Source: Chromobotia macracanthus
Lineage: Eukaryota > Chordata > Actinopteri > Cypriniformes > Botiidae
Reading direction: 5' to 3'
Assembly: GCA_036877525.1 (NCBI GenBank)
Contig: JAZGTH010000140.1
Location: forward strand, 118,501-182,500
DNA length: 64,000 bases
How positions within the stretch are numbered: the stretch's first letter is position 1; every line of letters begins with the position of its first letter. Below are positions 1 through 13,004 of this stretch, piece by piece. The translations under genes were made by a program, and so were the position numbers. A model generated the notes under the pieces. The model did no database searches. It saw nothing but the letters and a program-made list of their open reading frames with translations, and was not told the DNA's origin.

Positions 1-2035
1 AAACATGGGAGCAGATGTTGTTTGACTCAATACAGCTGTGACGTGAAGTATATTCACCAGCTACATCACCACACAGCACCAACTATTAATCCCAGTTTAC
101 AGGTCAGACACTTTATAAACGCAAGTTTTAATAATGGTGACTACATGTTTGTCAACATTTCTGATTAAAAAGCAGTAAAAAGTCGTGGAGTTTGTGCTAC
201 ACTGTAAATACAGGTCACTCTATGATGTAATTACTGAGTGTGTATAATATACCTCATTGCATAAAAGGATCTGAAGTTAAGAGCGTAAGGTCACTACTGC
301 ACATAATTTTAAAACATCAATATCAAAACTGCCCTGATATGCCTTAAATCGGAATCGTACCTGACAGAATAATATTTTCCACAAAATTTCGCCGCAGGTC
401 AACATCTGATTGAAATATGGATTTAAAAATGCTCTCATGCATGCCATAATGATCTCTTCCAATCAGCTCTGGCTTGAACAGGATTTCTGGTGCCCTGTCG
501 ATGACACAATCATAAGAGTAACTGTGTATCTTATGAAATTGTTATATTCTTGTGTCACAAAGTATTAAGGTTATGTCTTATGTATCTGAACATGTTAGAA
601 GTCAGAAGGTCTGTAGACGATCACCTGAAGTGTTCGGTGGTAAGTGACAGCAGACGTCCATCTGGTAGTGTGTACTGCACCTCTGAACTGCTGCTCCGCA
701 GCTCCAAATCGTAATCCAGAGCCACACGGCAACATTTTTCCTTCATCTCTCGTACGATATCCAGCTCTGCAGTCGTCTGCATGCACACACCCTGCTCCAG
801 GAGCAGCTACAAAACATGTTTGTTTGACTATATTAGTGAAGTCATTCCACAGACTTCTATCGATTTTGTTTTATATCATGCTAATGATATTTTCCACCCC
901 CCAACCCTAACCCTCCCCTAAACCTAACCCTGGGTCAATGTTAGTGAGGACATTTGTCCCCCACAGGTATAGCTAAACCTCACACACACACACAATATTC
1001 GTGGTCACATCTAAACCTTTTATATACAACCATAACTAATATACCTAATTGACACTTAACTGTAAATGACCTATACAGCTGAACTAAGAGTTAGTGTTTT
1101 TCAGTTTATGAACCATTCGCTGATTTTATATACGAAAGTCAACCTCTTGCTAACGTCACTGTAACGCTGTGCATCAAGGCTCACAGCCTGAATGTGTGAT
1201 GACAGTAGGACATCACCTTCTGCAGCTGCAGGGTGACGTCTGCACCAGCCAGATTGAAGTTCTGAACAGCATGAGGGAGACAGTAACCATCAAACACTGG
1301 AACACTGTGACTCACTCCATCTCCAGAGTCCAGCACCACACCTATACACACACACACACACACACGCACGCACGCACGCCAAGAGTCGGTTTATGTTCTA
1401 TAACATAAAATGGGAACATGAAAGGAATGTTCTAAAACAACTCATGTAAACACCTTAACCAGAATTTTTTAATTGGAATGAGGTCAATAATTAGATTACT
1501 GCTGTTCATGTAAACAGTCATTGTGAAAACAGTAAGTCGTGGTTCTAACCTGTTGTTCGGCCTGAAGCGTACAGCGCCAGTACAGCCTGCATGGCCACAA
1601 AGGTAAGAGGTACGTTAAAGGTCTCAAACATCAGCTCTATCATTTTCTTCCGGTTCTCCAGAGGGTTCATGGCCGCTTCAGTCAGTAACACTGGATGATC
1701 CTCAGAGTTCACAGACAGCTGCTGGAATGTATGATACCATATCTCCAGAACAGAGGAAACATGAGTTTTAAAGGGCTATACGCTGAAAAACAGGACTTGA
1801 AACAAGTCCTAACCCTAACTTGAAATCAGTGCTTGAAAACGGTCTCTAATATTAACAATTTAGTGAAACAAAACACTTGTTCAGAAACCTTTATTATTGC
1901 CATTATTATACACAACCTTCAGTTTAACCACACAATATTTACAAACACCCAGCAGGTATTGAGCAATTTCACAACCCTAAAACAATGTGAACACCACCTG
2001 TAAAATCTGTTCAGCTTTCTGGAAACGTGTTGGGG

Positions 2036-2068
<33 letters not shown>

Positions 2069-5000
2069 CTGGAAGCGCATATCAGTCAAATCAAATCAAG
2101 CTCACATGAAACAAATTTCTGGGACAGCTTTGAGCAAGAACGCGCATGAAATTCAGTTATATTTTACGAGTCTACACAGAGTGAACTGGTTTAACTCCAT
2201 TCTCACCAGAGTAAAGCATTTAAACTTGTGAGAGAAAGTGGAAAAGTGTTTTCATGTCCACTTGAAGAAACCAGCATCTGCTGTACTCACCAGCTCAATC
2301 TCATCCCAATTGTGTATAATGCCATTCCTCATAGGATACTTCAGTGTCAAAACTCCTCTCATGTGCTGAGCATCATGACCAATATACAGTTCTCTGTCCA
2401 CACCAGAGCTCATCACATCCTATCAGAAAACCACCAACAACATCAGCTGTGAGGGATACTGTTAGGTTAACCCTAACAGTATCATCCAACAGTTTAAAAA
2501 GTATCTAGAAAGTATCTAATCTACCTCATATTTTGGATGGCCAATAACAGTAGGGAACACAGTAGCTGGGAAGTCCTGGTCTGCAAATCCTGCCTTCATC
2601 AAACCTGAGCCTGTGTCCAGCACGATGGGGGTCTTATAATCAAGCTGATTTAGAAGGATTAAGAGAACAAAAAATTGCTTTCAGGTTTGTACGTGCATTC
2701 AGCCTTGTCTATACAAAACAAAACACACGGGACGTCCAGTGCCACCCTGGCCACCCCTTTGGCTCCACCACTAACTACATTTTCCTTGAGTTTGTCTGCC
2801 ATCTTTGAAACTTCTTAAGTCTGTGCAGTACATTCTCATATTGCTGTGCTTGAGAGATGCATATGAGAGCATCTTATGACACATGCAATACAATGCAGAT
2901 TCTGCCATTCCAAACAGCAGCCAGCAAAACTAAAGCATCATGGACTGTAGTCTGAACAGCTATCATGTCACCAACGATACAACACTCATCTGTTACTTCA
3001 CATCTACTGCAGATGTCAAGTTTCACAAGAAGAAAATCCAGTGCGCACCTGTCTGGTGTTCAGCTGGAACTGGTTTAGTGAAGATCTGCAGACAGCTCTT
3101 GTGGGGCCTCCATCCTCAGACACACTACATTCATTCAGTTCATGTCTGGAGAACTGCATGCTCACCTCAACAGCTTCTTTATCAACCATAACACAATCTT
3201 TAAAGTCAGTCTTCATCTCTCTCTTAAGTATGACAGTGGAGGACTCTGAGCTTTCTTGGGGTTTAAGACATCTAGTGTACAATGCTGGCTGTAGATTTTT
3301 GTTGTTGTTTCGCATATGCTGTTGCTGAGACTTGCCCTGTAGTGGGTTTGTACACTGACTGGGTATTTGGATAGTGTCATACAAGACCAATTCTGACTGT
3401 TTTTGCCTGCCAGCTTCTGATAAACAATTCTCATAAACATTTTGTGTTTGTTTGTCATTAAAACAAAAAGAACTTCTTGGTGCTGGCACTGGAGCTGTGA
3501 CACCACCTGGATCAACTGCACCTGGTTTATGATTGGTCTTCTGGCTTGAGGACACTTGCCCATGACTGTCCTCAACCCAGAGGACCACTTCAGCAGACCC
3601 CAGCTGGCAGTTGTGAACCTGGTCAACAGCAGCATCAACACCCTCTCTACAGTCACAGGAAAATATTTTCTCCACAGGAAACTTTGGTGACCTCTCTGAG
3701 TGGACTGAGGTATGCAGGTCTGTGCCAGGTGAATGCAACAAACTACTCAATGTAACAATTTCAGCTTGACAAGGCTGGGCAACCTGATCATGTTTAGACT
3801 GTGTTACATAATCTAAAGCTGCAGGACAATTGGTCCCATCCCCCTCCAAGCCTGTGTGAGGGTCAGACCTGCTTATGACAGATGAACACAAAGGGTCAAA
3901 ATTAAATAAGATATTCAGACTGGAGTCTTTCTTTGCAGCTTGTTTTGAAGGTGCTTGACTGGTGCAGACCTCTGTGAGGTACAGTGTGGATTCCTTACAT
4001 AGAGGTTCCTGGGGGCTGGATTCCTCTGTGGATGGAATTGACAGATTTTTATGGGAGTCACAATTTTGACAGCTTTGCTGCTGTAACCCACAGTCTATTA
4101 ATTCAGTGACCATATCTTTCAGCATCGAGGTCCTATCCAGGATGGAACACTTTGCAACTCTGTGGCCTGCCCTCCTCTTCACCTTTATTGGCTCTCTTCT
4201 CAGAACTGTCTCCTGCATCAGGACCATCCTCTGTCTGCAGGAGCTGCATTTTGTGACATGAGACTGCACTGCCGGTTCAGAAAGAAACTTGTTTGCATCA
4301 TTGCAGCGCAGTGAGTCCAGTTTTAAACTCTCCTCAGTAATATGCTTTTCAAGAACTTGAAGATCTCTAAGCTCTTGAAGGACATTGCTTCTGTCCACCT
4401 TCTGCTCCACAACTCCACCCACAGGTTGAAGGCTTTCAGTGACTAATCCAGGGGAATCAGAGCTGTCTTCACAAACCTCACGCGCTTTAAAAGTCTCTTC
4501 AAAAGATGAAAGGTCACACTGAGGATTGACCAGGGGTGAAGAGGAAGCATCATCTAGTCCAATCACAGCAAATTTAACCAGATCTTGAGATGTCATCTGG
4601 GAAGAAAAAGACATTGATATAAAATTAATATCCCACTACAGTTTTTTTTGCTAGTTAAAAAAATGCTCATTCACAGATCAAGTACAAAACATGTTTAGTG
4701 GGCGTTGATCGTTTAGCCAACTGAACATTGAAAGTGAGCATTTTACATTATCCAGGACCTTAATACAGCAGTACAGAGTGAATCTCTCTCGCACACTCAC
4801 TTTCGTCTATTGTGATGCTCAATTGTAAACTATAACACCAGTGTTCTGGGCCAAAAGCTTTAACTGTGAACAGTCTGTTGAATACAAACATGATCAAATA
4901 AGCAAAAAAAACCTGCTCCTGAACACATGGTGAGAGAGACGTTTGCCTGCTACATTTTACATTGGTTCTCAAATCTGAAGGTCAACTTGCCACACTGTGC

Positions 5001-8000
5001 TGGTCCTCTTCAGTCCAGAAAGGCCAGCGTTCATGCAGGTCCTCAGTTTCTAACAGCCCACTGAGCATAACTTCCTGTGCAATAACATTCTCTTCCAACT
5101 ACAGGGAAATCAAGAATTTTAACAGTTAATTCCATCTCTTCCATTACAGCTCTACTGAAGTAAAACACTCTGTGAATGCAGGTCATGATTATTTTCCATG
5201 ACACACTAAACATTTCAGAACCATAAACAACAGCTGCCAGTGATCATTTCGGTCTCAAGTGATTGTGACAGGTCTCCAACAGAACAAAAGATTTTCAGCA
5301 AAAACAGCACCATGTTTGATTCATTACCTTATCCTTCCTGTTGTTAATACGTTACAGCAAATAGACAATATTTGCCACAGTTAGCCTAACCACTGGCAAA
5401 GTCTGGACAACCCATGTTTCAGTGGTTTTGAAAGACCCACAGCACTAAACATTTTGTCTCCTGACACTGACTTCAGTTCATGTATGTCTTCACTCATGAG
5501 CTGATGCTTTGAATCAGACTTCAATGAGCAGTGCTGTGACTCACCTCCAGGATCTCAGCTGCCCTGTCTAACGTATTCTTCACTTCTTCAAGCTCTTGTT
5601 GTTCTCTTTGAACCCAATCACCAAGAGATACATCCAACCTATCCAATACACGAAGACAAAAGACCCTAAAACAATGAGACTCACATGGAAGGACAACCAA
5701 TAACGGACTGTTGACATTTGTTAATGTGCTGAAACAGGACTAAACATTGAACACCTGCGAATTGGTCTCACCGTTCAAAGGAATCCTGTCTGAGGTTGTG
5801 GAGATCAAATGTGTCCCAGAGAAGCGATGCCTCGCCCTCCACGGTGTTGCTGGGTTTGTCCTCATTATCTGCTATGGTACTGGACAGCACGTTGTCAGTG
5901 GGATTTAGGTCAGAGTTCTCAAAGCTCTCCTGGCTCTGGAGGATGTTGCTCTTGGTTTCTCTGATGGACAGGTCATGTGTTTGAGGCTGCTCTCGTGACA
6001 TGTTTGATTGGTCTGTGTGAGAAGAGTTGTTAGAATGGCTGGGGCCATTTACAATCCTCTGCTGGTTGGAAGAGTTTTGTGTAATTGTAACAGTATAGGA
6101 GCTCTCCAGATCATCTATAGGAAGGCTAAGCCAGGGGTTCTTGGGTAGCATGCCTGACCGTTTCACCTTGATCTCAAGATTCAAGGAGTCTGAGTTTTTT
6201 TTGGGAACAATCTGAATACTGGCCAGAGTAGCATCCCTTTTTAAACTTAACTCTACTTCATGCTGGTCTTCTGAATCTGACACACTCACAATATTCTCCT
6301 CGTCAATTTGTGCACAAAGCAGTCTGGATCTTGTCTTGTCCCCATTGCCCAGGAACCTCAGAAGCCCCTCCCTTCTGCTCCTTGTATCCAAATGACTACT
6401 TCCTGCTCCATCAAAACCAGAGTCAATGGAGCCGAGAGACGGAGGTTTGCCCGCAGCAGACACTGCACCAAGAGGACCACTGGTTGAGACCTTGTGGTAA
6501 CAATCCCCAATTAAAGGCAAAATTGAATGTCTCTGTGGAAGAGAGCTGGAAACAAAGCCAGATTCTCTAAAAGTAGTGGTACTGTGGTCAACCTCAGGGA
6601 AAGTGATGTCAAAGGTTGTGTTGTTACCAGCAAGATATTCATATTGCCACTGGAGGGCAAGCTGAAGGTCATGAATGGACACAGTGCCAGCTGAGGTTAA
6701 CAGTCTCCTTAGAGTCATGCATCTGTGGACAGGATCATGAATATAATAATCATGGAAATACAAATTTCATACAGAGAAAATATATGTGTAAGGCACCTAT
6801 TAGACAGCTGTCTGCCTGTGTGCTCCAGGTGAGGATCAGTAATAATAGTAGAAAGATGAGTCAACTTCACCAGCTCCTGCACCTCCGGACAGGGATTCCT
6901 CCTGAGGAATCTCTCAACTCCTTGTCTCCAGGTGGGCAGGTCTGGAGAAGCACTCTGCAGAAGGTCTTGCAGAAAGGTTTTGCACAGCACTAGATTGTAC
7001 CAGTTCTTGCACTAAAATAAAAATGAAGCAATTCAAATTTCACATCTGACGTTGATTAAGGCTACAGTGCAATGCCACAAATAATGTAGTGAATTTTCTT
7101 AATCATTAAATATTGACCATGAAAACAGTGCTGCTCTGTCAGAAGTACACATACTTTGTTACAGGTGTAATGGAAGTCAGACACATTTCTCAGAGTCTGG
7201 TGAATACGTAGAACAGATAAACGCAGGTTCTCCTTCATTCTCTGCAGATCATCTAACCACGGCACTCTGGACTGAATTTCTGGAACGGTCTCTGCTAACA
7301 TGTGGATGATGTCCTCAGCGTGATGAACAAGTGCCTGTTAAGACAGTTCAATGGAAATTTATTCAGATCAAAAGGCCTGCAGGCCTCAAGCACTACGTCC
7401 TAACCTGATGGCATACCACAAAGCTTCAAGGGAGTAAAAGTGTCACTTGACACATATGGCACCATGCTGGGTAGCTCCGCCTGCAAAAATCTGATTAACT
7501 AATAAGATATCCTAAACCACATTTAATTACATTGACTGAATGTAATTAAGCAATAATCCCCTTGAGATTTGAACAGCTTGTCAACATTGGGCTCGGCAAC
7601 ACTAGACATCTAAACAAGTGGAATCACATTGATCGAGTTCTAAGGTCAGTTACACACCATTGCAGGTGTGTATATTGAGGTCTCAAATTCCAGCCTCAGA
7701 ACTTCAGCCCTGTGAGCATCTGTAGCAAACTGAACTTTGTAGGGCTGAACCTTCTGCCTGTGTAACTCAACCAACTCTTCCTGTATCTGAAACAGCAGCA
7801 TATCAAATTAATGACAGAAACTGCAGTAAACTGTAGAGAAACTTAAAGATTCATAAAACCAGCATGTTTACGAGTCAAAACATTGAGTAAATGTGTCTAA
7901 TGCTGCTTTTCTTCTGAACCTCTTGAGCTCTGTGCAGGTGGATGACCTGCAGCTGGAGGCGGGCCTTAGAAAAAACCTTTTGCCATAGCAACTCTACTTT

Positions 8001-11000
8001 CTCCACCGCTGCGCTTATCCTGAAAGAGAGAGAGATTAGTCTGTATCCAGCACATTTGTACACAATGAAAAATGTCTGCTTGGAGTTTTGAAGCTGTACG
8101 AACCGATTATAGTTGTGCCGCATTTCTAGAGTGGTGTGTGTGAAGAGAACCATTCCAGCCATGACATGAAAACATGGATCACTCTCAGGAAAATGCAGCT
8201 TCTCCAGGAAACACTCGCAGCGCTTCAGCAGGGCATCCAAACCAAGATCTCTAAAAAGTGTGTGTGTGTGTTAAGAACACTGGATACCGAAACGTCTGTT
8301 AATAGGATTCTAACAAACATTTCCAATATTTTGTTTCAAAACTACCTCCTCAGCTTCTGGAATCGAGCCTCATTCACCAAGCAAAACTCCCGTAGGTGCT
8401 CAAAGTCTGCAGGAACAGGCAGCTGCGCGAACGAATGCAGAGTAGAGATGCAGAGTGGCAGTCTGCTCACCACTAAGAGAAATTCCTGCACAAAGGTGTC
8501 AATCTCCTGGACAGAAATGTAGTGACAACAGTTTAAATCAGACCAGATCATTTAAGATTATCTGCCAGAACAGTTAGTCACTGAACTGAATTAACAAGGT
8601 AACCAGCATGGACACTTCCTTATAAACTAGGGAAACTAAGGTAAGAACCCTTAAAGTCCACAGCAGCTCTTAGGTTAAATAAAGAGATAAAACAGTCTCT
8701 AGCAGCTCTCAGTTCCTAAGCAATGAGGCCATTGCTGTGCACCGCCAGAAAAACTATTAGAAAAGCAAGACAGAGCACAGTAGAGGAGGATAGCGTGCGG
8801 CTCTTTCATTTGCTAATGATCTCAGATGATTAAGCTCCAGGGAAACACACAACAGAGACATGCTCATTAACACACTAATGAAACGATACACACATCAAAC
8901 ACGCACATATTAAACATACAGCAACAGCCAGAGTTCATGAAGGCTACAGGACTTCAAGGAGATGTTGATAATACTGAAGGGAACAGTGGCAAAGAGCTGA
9001 GATCATGAGACTGAGCGATCCGTTGCTGGCAGGCAGAGACACACAGACAGACATCACTAACGCACGCACTTGTGTACATGCACACACAAAATGAATTACT
9101 CATTTATGCTAATTGTTCATGCTTCAGCATTTAAATGGCTAAACTTTGAGAACAAATAAACATTAGATAAGCGTTTAATGTGACCAAACCTCCACTGGGA
9201 ACAAACGTTTTTCCTTTTGGGGCAAAGTTTTACAATTTATCACCCTGAGGGAATGTTACAACAGAACTGTACAGCACGTCCTTATTTAGATGCCCCCAGT
9301 GTGTGTGGAGGAGACAAACATCATGTGATTCAATAAGCCTGAAATGAAGGTCTATGGTCACACACAAAGAGATGCACACACCTCAGTTCTGCTTTTTTGC
9401 CTGTAACATTAAACACACACACTCACCCTAATAAAGGCGACCCAGCTCTCATGGCTGTATATCAGATATCCTCCCAAACTACATGTCAGCTGGCTTCTGT
9501 CGATGTAGTTGGAAAGTTCAAAAACATCCTTGAGGAAGACTTGCTGTTTACATGCAACAAAACAATGAAGTTGTTGAAAAACACAATATTGAAAAGATAC
9601 AGAAAAATAAGGCATTTACAGAAAATCACCTCTTTATAAACAGCCCTGAAATCTGACTCAAACTATGTGTTAAGAAGGTTAGTTTTCATTTGTATCTTGT
9701 ATCTTCCACATTCAAATTTGGCATGTAAAGATCAGATCAGACTTGAGTTGTGGAGTACAGCTGCTCCTCACATTATACGATCACATGACCTCAGAAGGCT
9801 GGAATACAGCGCATTTTTAATAGGTTTGTCCATTTTGGAGCTTGACAGCATGTTCTCTGCACACTTTCACTGTATTGAAACACCAGCGAGTACATCCTTC
9901 AAAATGCTACATGGAAGAAAGTCTTTCAGCTTTGTGTTTGTATGAACAAACCCTTCACTAATGCAGATGAATGTAAACTTACTCTGAAGAGGATCCGTCT
10001 GCTCCGTTTGGAACCAGCTGTCAGAAGTTTCCCCAGCTGCTTCTGAACAGATTTCTTCTGTGGTTGAACAATATACACAGAGTGTACGACCCTCCTGCAA
10101 AACTACAACATGAAGACACATTAAATCAGCCAATCAGCTATCAGATATACAGGCTTGGGACACTGAACATTGTGTTAAACCCTAACCCTAACCCTAACAC
10201 AAGTGAACCTTAATGTATGAAATGTACAGTGTAAATATCCATGTGCAGTTTAAGCACAACATCCCATTCTGGTTCTATCACTACACACAGTGACTGAAGT
10301 CATGTGACCAACAGCAGGCCTTAACCCTAATCTAGTCAGTCATCTTTCAGGGAAACACAAGAGCTGTTCACTTCTAAAACAGACAGCTGGGTTGTGTATT
10401 AGCCGTTTACCCTGATTAAGAACAAACTTTTACAAGCAACCAAATCAAACATTTAATGATATTTAAAATAATAAAAGAATTCCAAGCGCTAAAGTGGAAG
10501 CAGCAGCAGTTGTATAATACCAGGTTGAATGCTGCAGTCGATGAACAAGAACACTGATGAATGGATGAACAGCAATATTAATTAAACAAGCACAAATGGG
10601 TTTTGACTACAGTTATAGCCTTCATGTTCTTTTCAAAACAAGTCATGTATGTTACAGGTCTGGAAAAGCAGCTGAACATTCTACTAAAGCTATGCAGCTC
10701 TCTGATACAGCAACGCGTTTATAAACACTAAACAAACACGCACATTACCTTTCTTCTGTCACAATACAGTCAGATTGTAGACGCATTTAGTGTCAGTCAC
10801 AGACTTACTGGTTTAAGCAGCATTTACTGAATTTTACTGTTTACAGAACAGCAAAACTAATTACATTTATACAGCAAACTCTTCTAACCACAGGGACTCA
10901 CTAGTGAGGAAGAACACAAGCAGTTTATGATAAATGTATCATACTGGATGACAGAACGCTGTGAGTGATGAATACCTCCATCAACAGCAGAGTTTCAGCG

Positions 11001-11943
11001 ATAAACCGCACAATGGGTAGATCAGCTTGCCTCAAATCAGCAACCACAGACACCAGCCCCTCCTCCCCTCTTTTACTGGAAGAGCAAAAACATACAGCAG
11101 CTATAACAAACACACTTGAAATCTCTACTCCCTTAAATATCATGAACCTCAAACATGAACAGTCTCTGAAAGGTGAAGACGCATCACATTAGGGCAAGCA
11201 TAGTGATGTCAGACGCCAATTCTTGTAACCAATCACAATGTACAAACTTTAAGTCGTACAGAGCACTTTTGATATTGTTTTGTTGACAGTTTTTTACCAC
11301 TTGCATTATACAGAAAACATTAAAAGTGATATTTTGTTGAACTTTTGACTTGTGTTAAAAGGAAACAAGACAGTCCTACATGGGTGAATAAATGACAGAT
11401 TTATCACATTTGGTGAAGTGTGAGTGTTTCATACTTGTGGAGGCGCAGACAGTAGTGGATAAAGTGGGACACCTCCTCTTGGCTGATCTCTGAGAGCTTA
11501 CATTGAGTCTCCACAGGAAAGATGACCAGAGGACATCCATGCTGGTCGAAGGCACCTGTAAACATCAGAGCCTTTAGAAACCACAACACACTCCATTCAC
11601 AGATCCATCTGCGTGACCTAAAGTTTTACCGGGGAAGATGACCGCTCCAGAGTCCAGCACATGGGCTGCAGGCAGGGTAGAGGAGGGCAGAGACCACTGG
11701 ACCTCTGAAATAACACCATGACTATGAATCTTAAACAGACAAAACATTACTCCCTGATCCTGGAGTCACTGCTCATCGGACACACCTACAGAAACACTGT
11801 TTTAAGCGTTTCACTTTCACAGTTGCAGCGCGGTTTATTTTTATGTTATATTATGAGTCGTTAAGAAAGACAATGTAACTTCTCCAAACACACGATCAAA
11901 CAACCTGTTACCCCTGCGCCTCACCTGCGCGTAAGCTGCTCAT
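1..11943 (-). CDS. CRAL-TRIO / spectrin-like / actin-like fusion protein gene, 3' end cut by left edge
   Basis: Seen: 22 exons read in one frame at 11925-11943, 11630-11704, 11435-11555, 10976-11075, 9983-10102, 9427-9543, 8346-8506, 8104-8250, 7920-8019, 7658-7786, 7155-7334, 6797-7011, 5772-6722, 5545-5638, 4991-5098, 3049-4596, 2525-2644, 2291-2419, 1550-1742, 1217-1341, 625-806 and 361-494, about 1,690 codons, with matching phase at every junction. The start is ATG at 11943 in a 19-nt exon (MSSLRA). Residues ~7-184 resemble the Sec14-like CRAL-TRIO domain of the TRIO/kalirin and PLEKHG4 type (YIDRSQLTCSLGGYL). Residues ~185-490 are spectrin-like helices. Residues ~495-1395 are low-complexity and probably disordered, with the motif SIDSGFDGAGSS. 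From ~1396 an actin fold begins. Inference: a cytosolic scaffold that could link phosphoinositide membranes to actin or actin-related complexes. No DH-PH exchange module is seen. The last ~75 actin residues should lie left of position 1. Junctions are from sequence only; transcripts are needed. Confidence 0.8.
890..970. repeat. Fragment of a dispersed CCCTAA / GGGGACA-type repeat
   Basis: CCTAACC-like units followed by GAGGACATTTGTCCCCCAC resemble the repeats at 41583-41725 and 43307-43492. It lies in an intron of the fusion gene. Confidence 0.45.
1346..1379. repeat. CA/CGCA microsatellite in an intron
   Basis: A run of CA followed by GCAC/CGCA units lies directly beside the acceptor of the 1217-1341 actin exon of the fusion gene. 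Confidence 0.9.
2039..2064. repeat. Homopolymer A tract
   Basis: An uninterrupted poly(A) run of about 25 bases lies in the intron between two actin-like exons. No clear SINE or LINE body is attached. Confidence 0.9.
3049..4596 (-). other. Giant 516-codon linker exon of the fusion gene
   Basis: This 1,548-nt exon sits between a strong acceptor (polypyrimidine tract then CAG before ATGACATCTCAAG) and the donor CAG|GTGCGC. It is open throughout and phase 0 at both ends. It encodes a Ser/Gln/Glu-rich stretch with no fold I recognise. One cysteine and basic patch (KCSSCRQRM ... KVKRRAGHR ... CQNCD) is the only dense cluster of special residues. The exon links the spectrin-like part to the actin fold. 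The Met codon at its 5' border is internal if the upstream exon 4991-5098 is used. Confidence 0.7.
5772..6722 (-). other. 317-codon disordered exon of the fusion gene
   Basis: This exon is bounded by CCACAG|ATGCATG and GAACG|GTGAGA and keeps the frame set by 6797-7011 and 5545-5638. It begins with a short helical segment (MTLRRLLTSAG...LQLALQWQYEYLAG). It continues into Ser-rich sequence containing SIDSGFDGAGSS, a motif I associate with PLEKHG4/KIAA1755-like proteins (memory, not searched). Confidence 0.7.
10179..10199. repeat. Short telomere-like (CCCTAA) tract
   Basis: Three to four CCCTAA units lie in the intron upstream of exon 9983-10102. A similar tract occurs at 38250-38267. These interstitial tracts are short and probably belong to dispersed repeats. 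Confidence 0.8.
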
Positions 11944-12200
11944 CTTCACGGCACTGAATTCTGTCATTCAACACCAAAAACTGTTTCCATAATACCTCCT
12001 CTGAAACTGGAAACTACAGATCAAACTCAGCTCGCAGCGAACAGACTGACAGCGGGAGTCGGACCACAGCGAATGTTTCCGCCATGCTGAACCCGATCCA
12101 GCGAGCATTTCACGGCCGAAGGAGCCCGCTGGACAGCGGATCTCATTTATAATCTCCAGATGATGGGCGGAGCCATGACGAAACACCCGCCCACAACCTC
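11944..12200 (-). promoter_or_regulatory. Probable 5' UTR/promoter region of the fusion gene
   Basis: The DNA just upstream of the 19-nt first coding exon is GC-richer than its surroundings and holds scattered CpGs (for example GGCGGAGCC near 12166). No TATA box is obvious. An open frame at 11968-12186 on the minus strand has no family resemblance and is probably untranslated leader. Confidence 0.35.
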
Positions 12201-13004
12201 ATACATTAAACACAATGAGGCATTCTTATGAAACTGTTTCTTATTATAGCAGCATGCTTGTGTATTACTCTATAAACACATTAAGACACAAATTACTTAT
12301 ATATAAACAATATATATAATGTTGGAATTTATCTTTGTAAAAAAAAGCTTGGTGGTAATATGAAAACTATTTTAAAAACAAATAGAAATTGGGTTTACAT
12401 CATTGAATTGATTAAACACAGGGCTAAAATGTAAAGTTTAATAGCTTAATACTAATGTTTGGTCACCCAGAATTGTGGAGTGAATAGTTTAAGATTAACA
12501 TTTGACCAACTTTAATACCTAAACCACTTTTCATTTAAAATATCAAATATAAACATCAATTTAATTAATTAATTGTAATTCTAATTTGGTTCAGCTTCAT
12601 AAAACTTAATTCAGTTTGTTTGATTCTAGAATTAATTTTCAAAAACATTAACCACAGTGTCTTTCTAACATATCATGTTGAAACATGAATTGTGATCCTG
12701 TTACACTTAAATGTGTCCGAAACATTCATTCCACTTTCAGTAGAACAGAAGTAGTGTTGAGCTTTTACTGTCAGAAACACTGAATGATTTGAATGAAATT
12801 CATGACTTTCACACAGTTGAATGTCACTCTGGATCAGAACTGTGTGCTGGTCGGCACATATATAAAATACTTAAACCAACAGTAAAAACTATCAAGCAAA
12901 ATGTTTACAATGTCACTGTAGAAATGCTTTATTAGTCAGCCATGATTAATTTATTCGGTGATTAAATAACAGCGATTAATGAGAAAGTGAGTTTTCGGTC
13001 TCCA
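12201..13004. other. AT-rich intergenic spacer
   Basis: This DNA lies between the start of the fusion gene and the 3' end of smim8, both on the minus strand. It is AT-rich, and no coding potential, RNA gene or named repeat was seen. The smim8 3' UTR should lie within it. Confidence 0.6.

Larger units (their letters stand above)
361..2644 (-). other. Exons encoding the actin-like domain of the fusion gene
   Basis: Six exons (2525-2644, 2291-2419, 1550-1742, 1217-1341, 625-806, 361-494) encode about 295 residues that align along actin. They include phosphate loop 1 (DTGSGLMKAGFA), a full-length D-loop region (HPKYEDVMSSGVDRELYIG), TLKYPMRNGII, HPVLLTEAAMNP, FETFNVP, ALYASGRTTG, phosphate loop 2 (DSGDGVSHSVPVFDGY), LLLEQGV...TTAELDIVREMKEK and RAPEILFKPELIG. 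The best family fit is a divergent actin-related protein somewhat like centractin (ARP1), not conventional actin. The nucleotide-binding motifs look intact. The actin His73 position is Asn (YPMRNG rather than YPIEHG). The first of these exons has no initiator Met and follows the 3049-4596 exon in phase 0, so I treat it as part of the long gene. A separate small gene with an unseen first exon is the alternative. Confidence 0.85.

Noticed and set aside
4597..4614. ATG at 4614 (MSFSSQ) as the start of a separate gene
   Set aside because: It lies within the polypyrimidine tract of a strong acceptor ending at 4597; the upstream exon 4991-5098 joins in frame.
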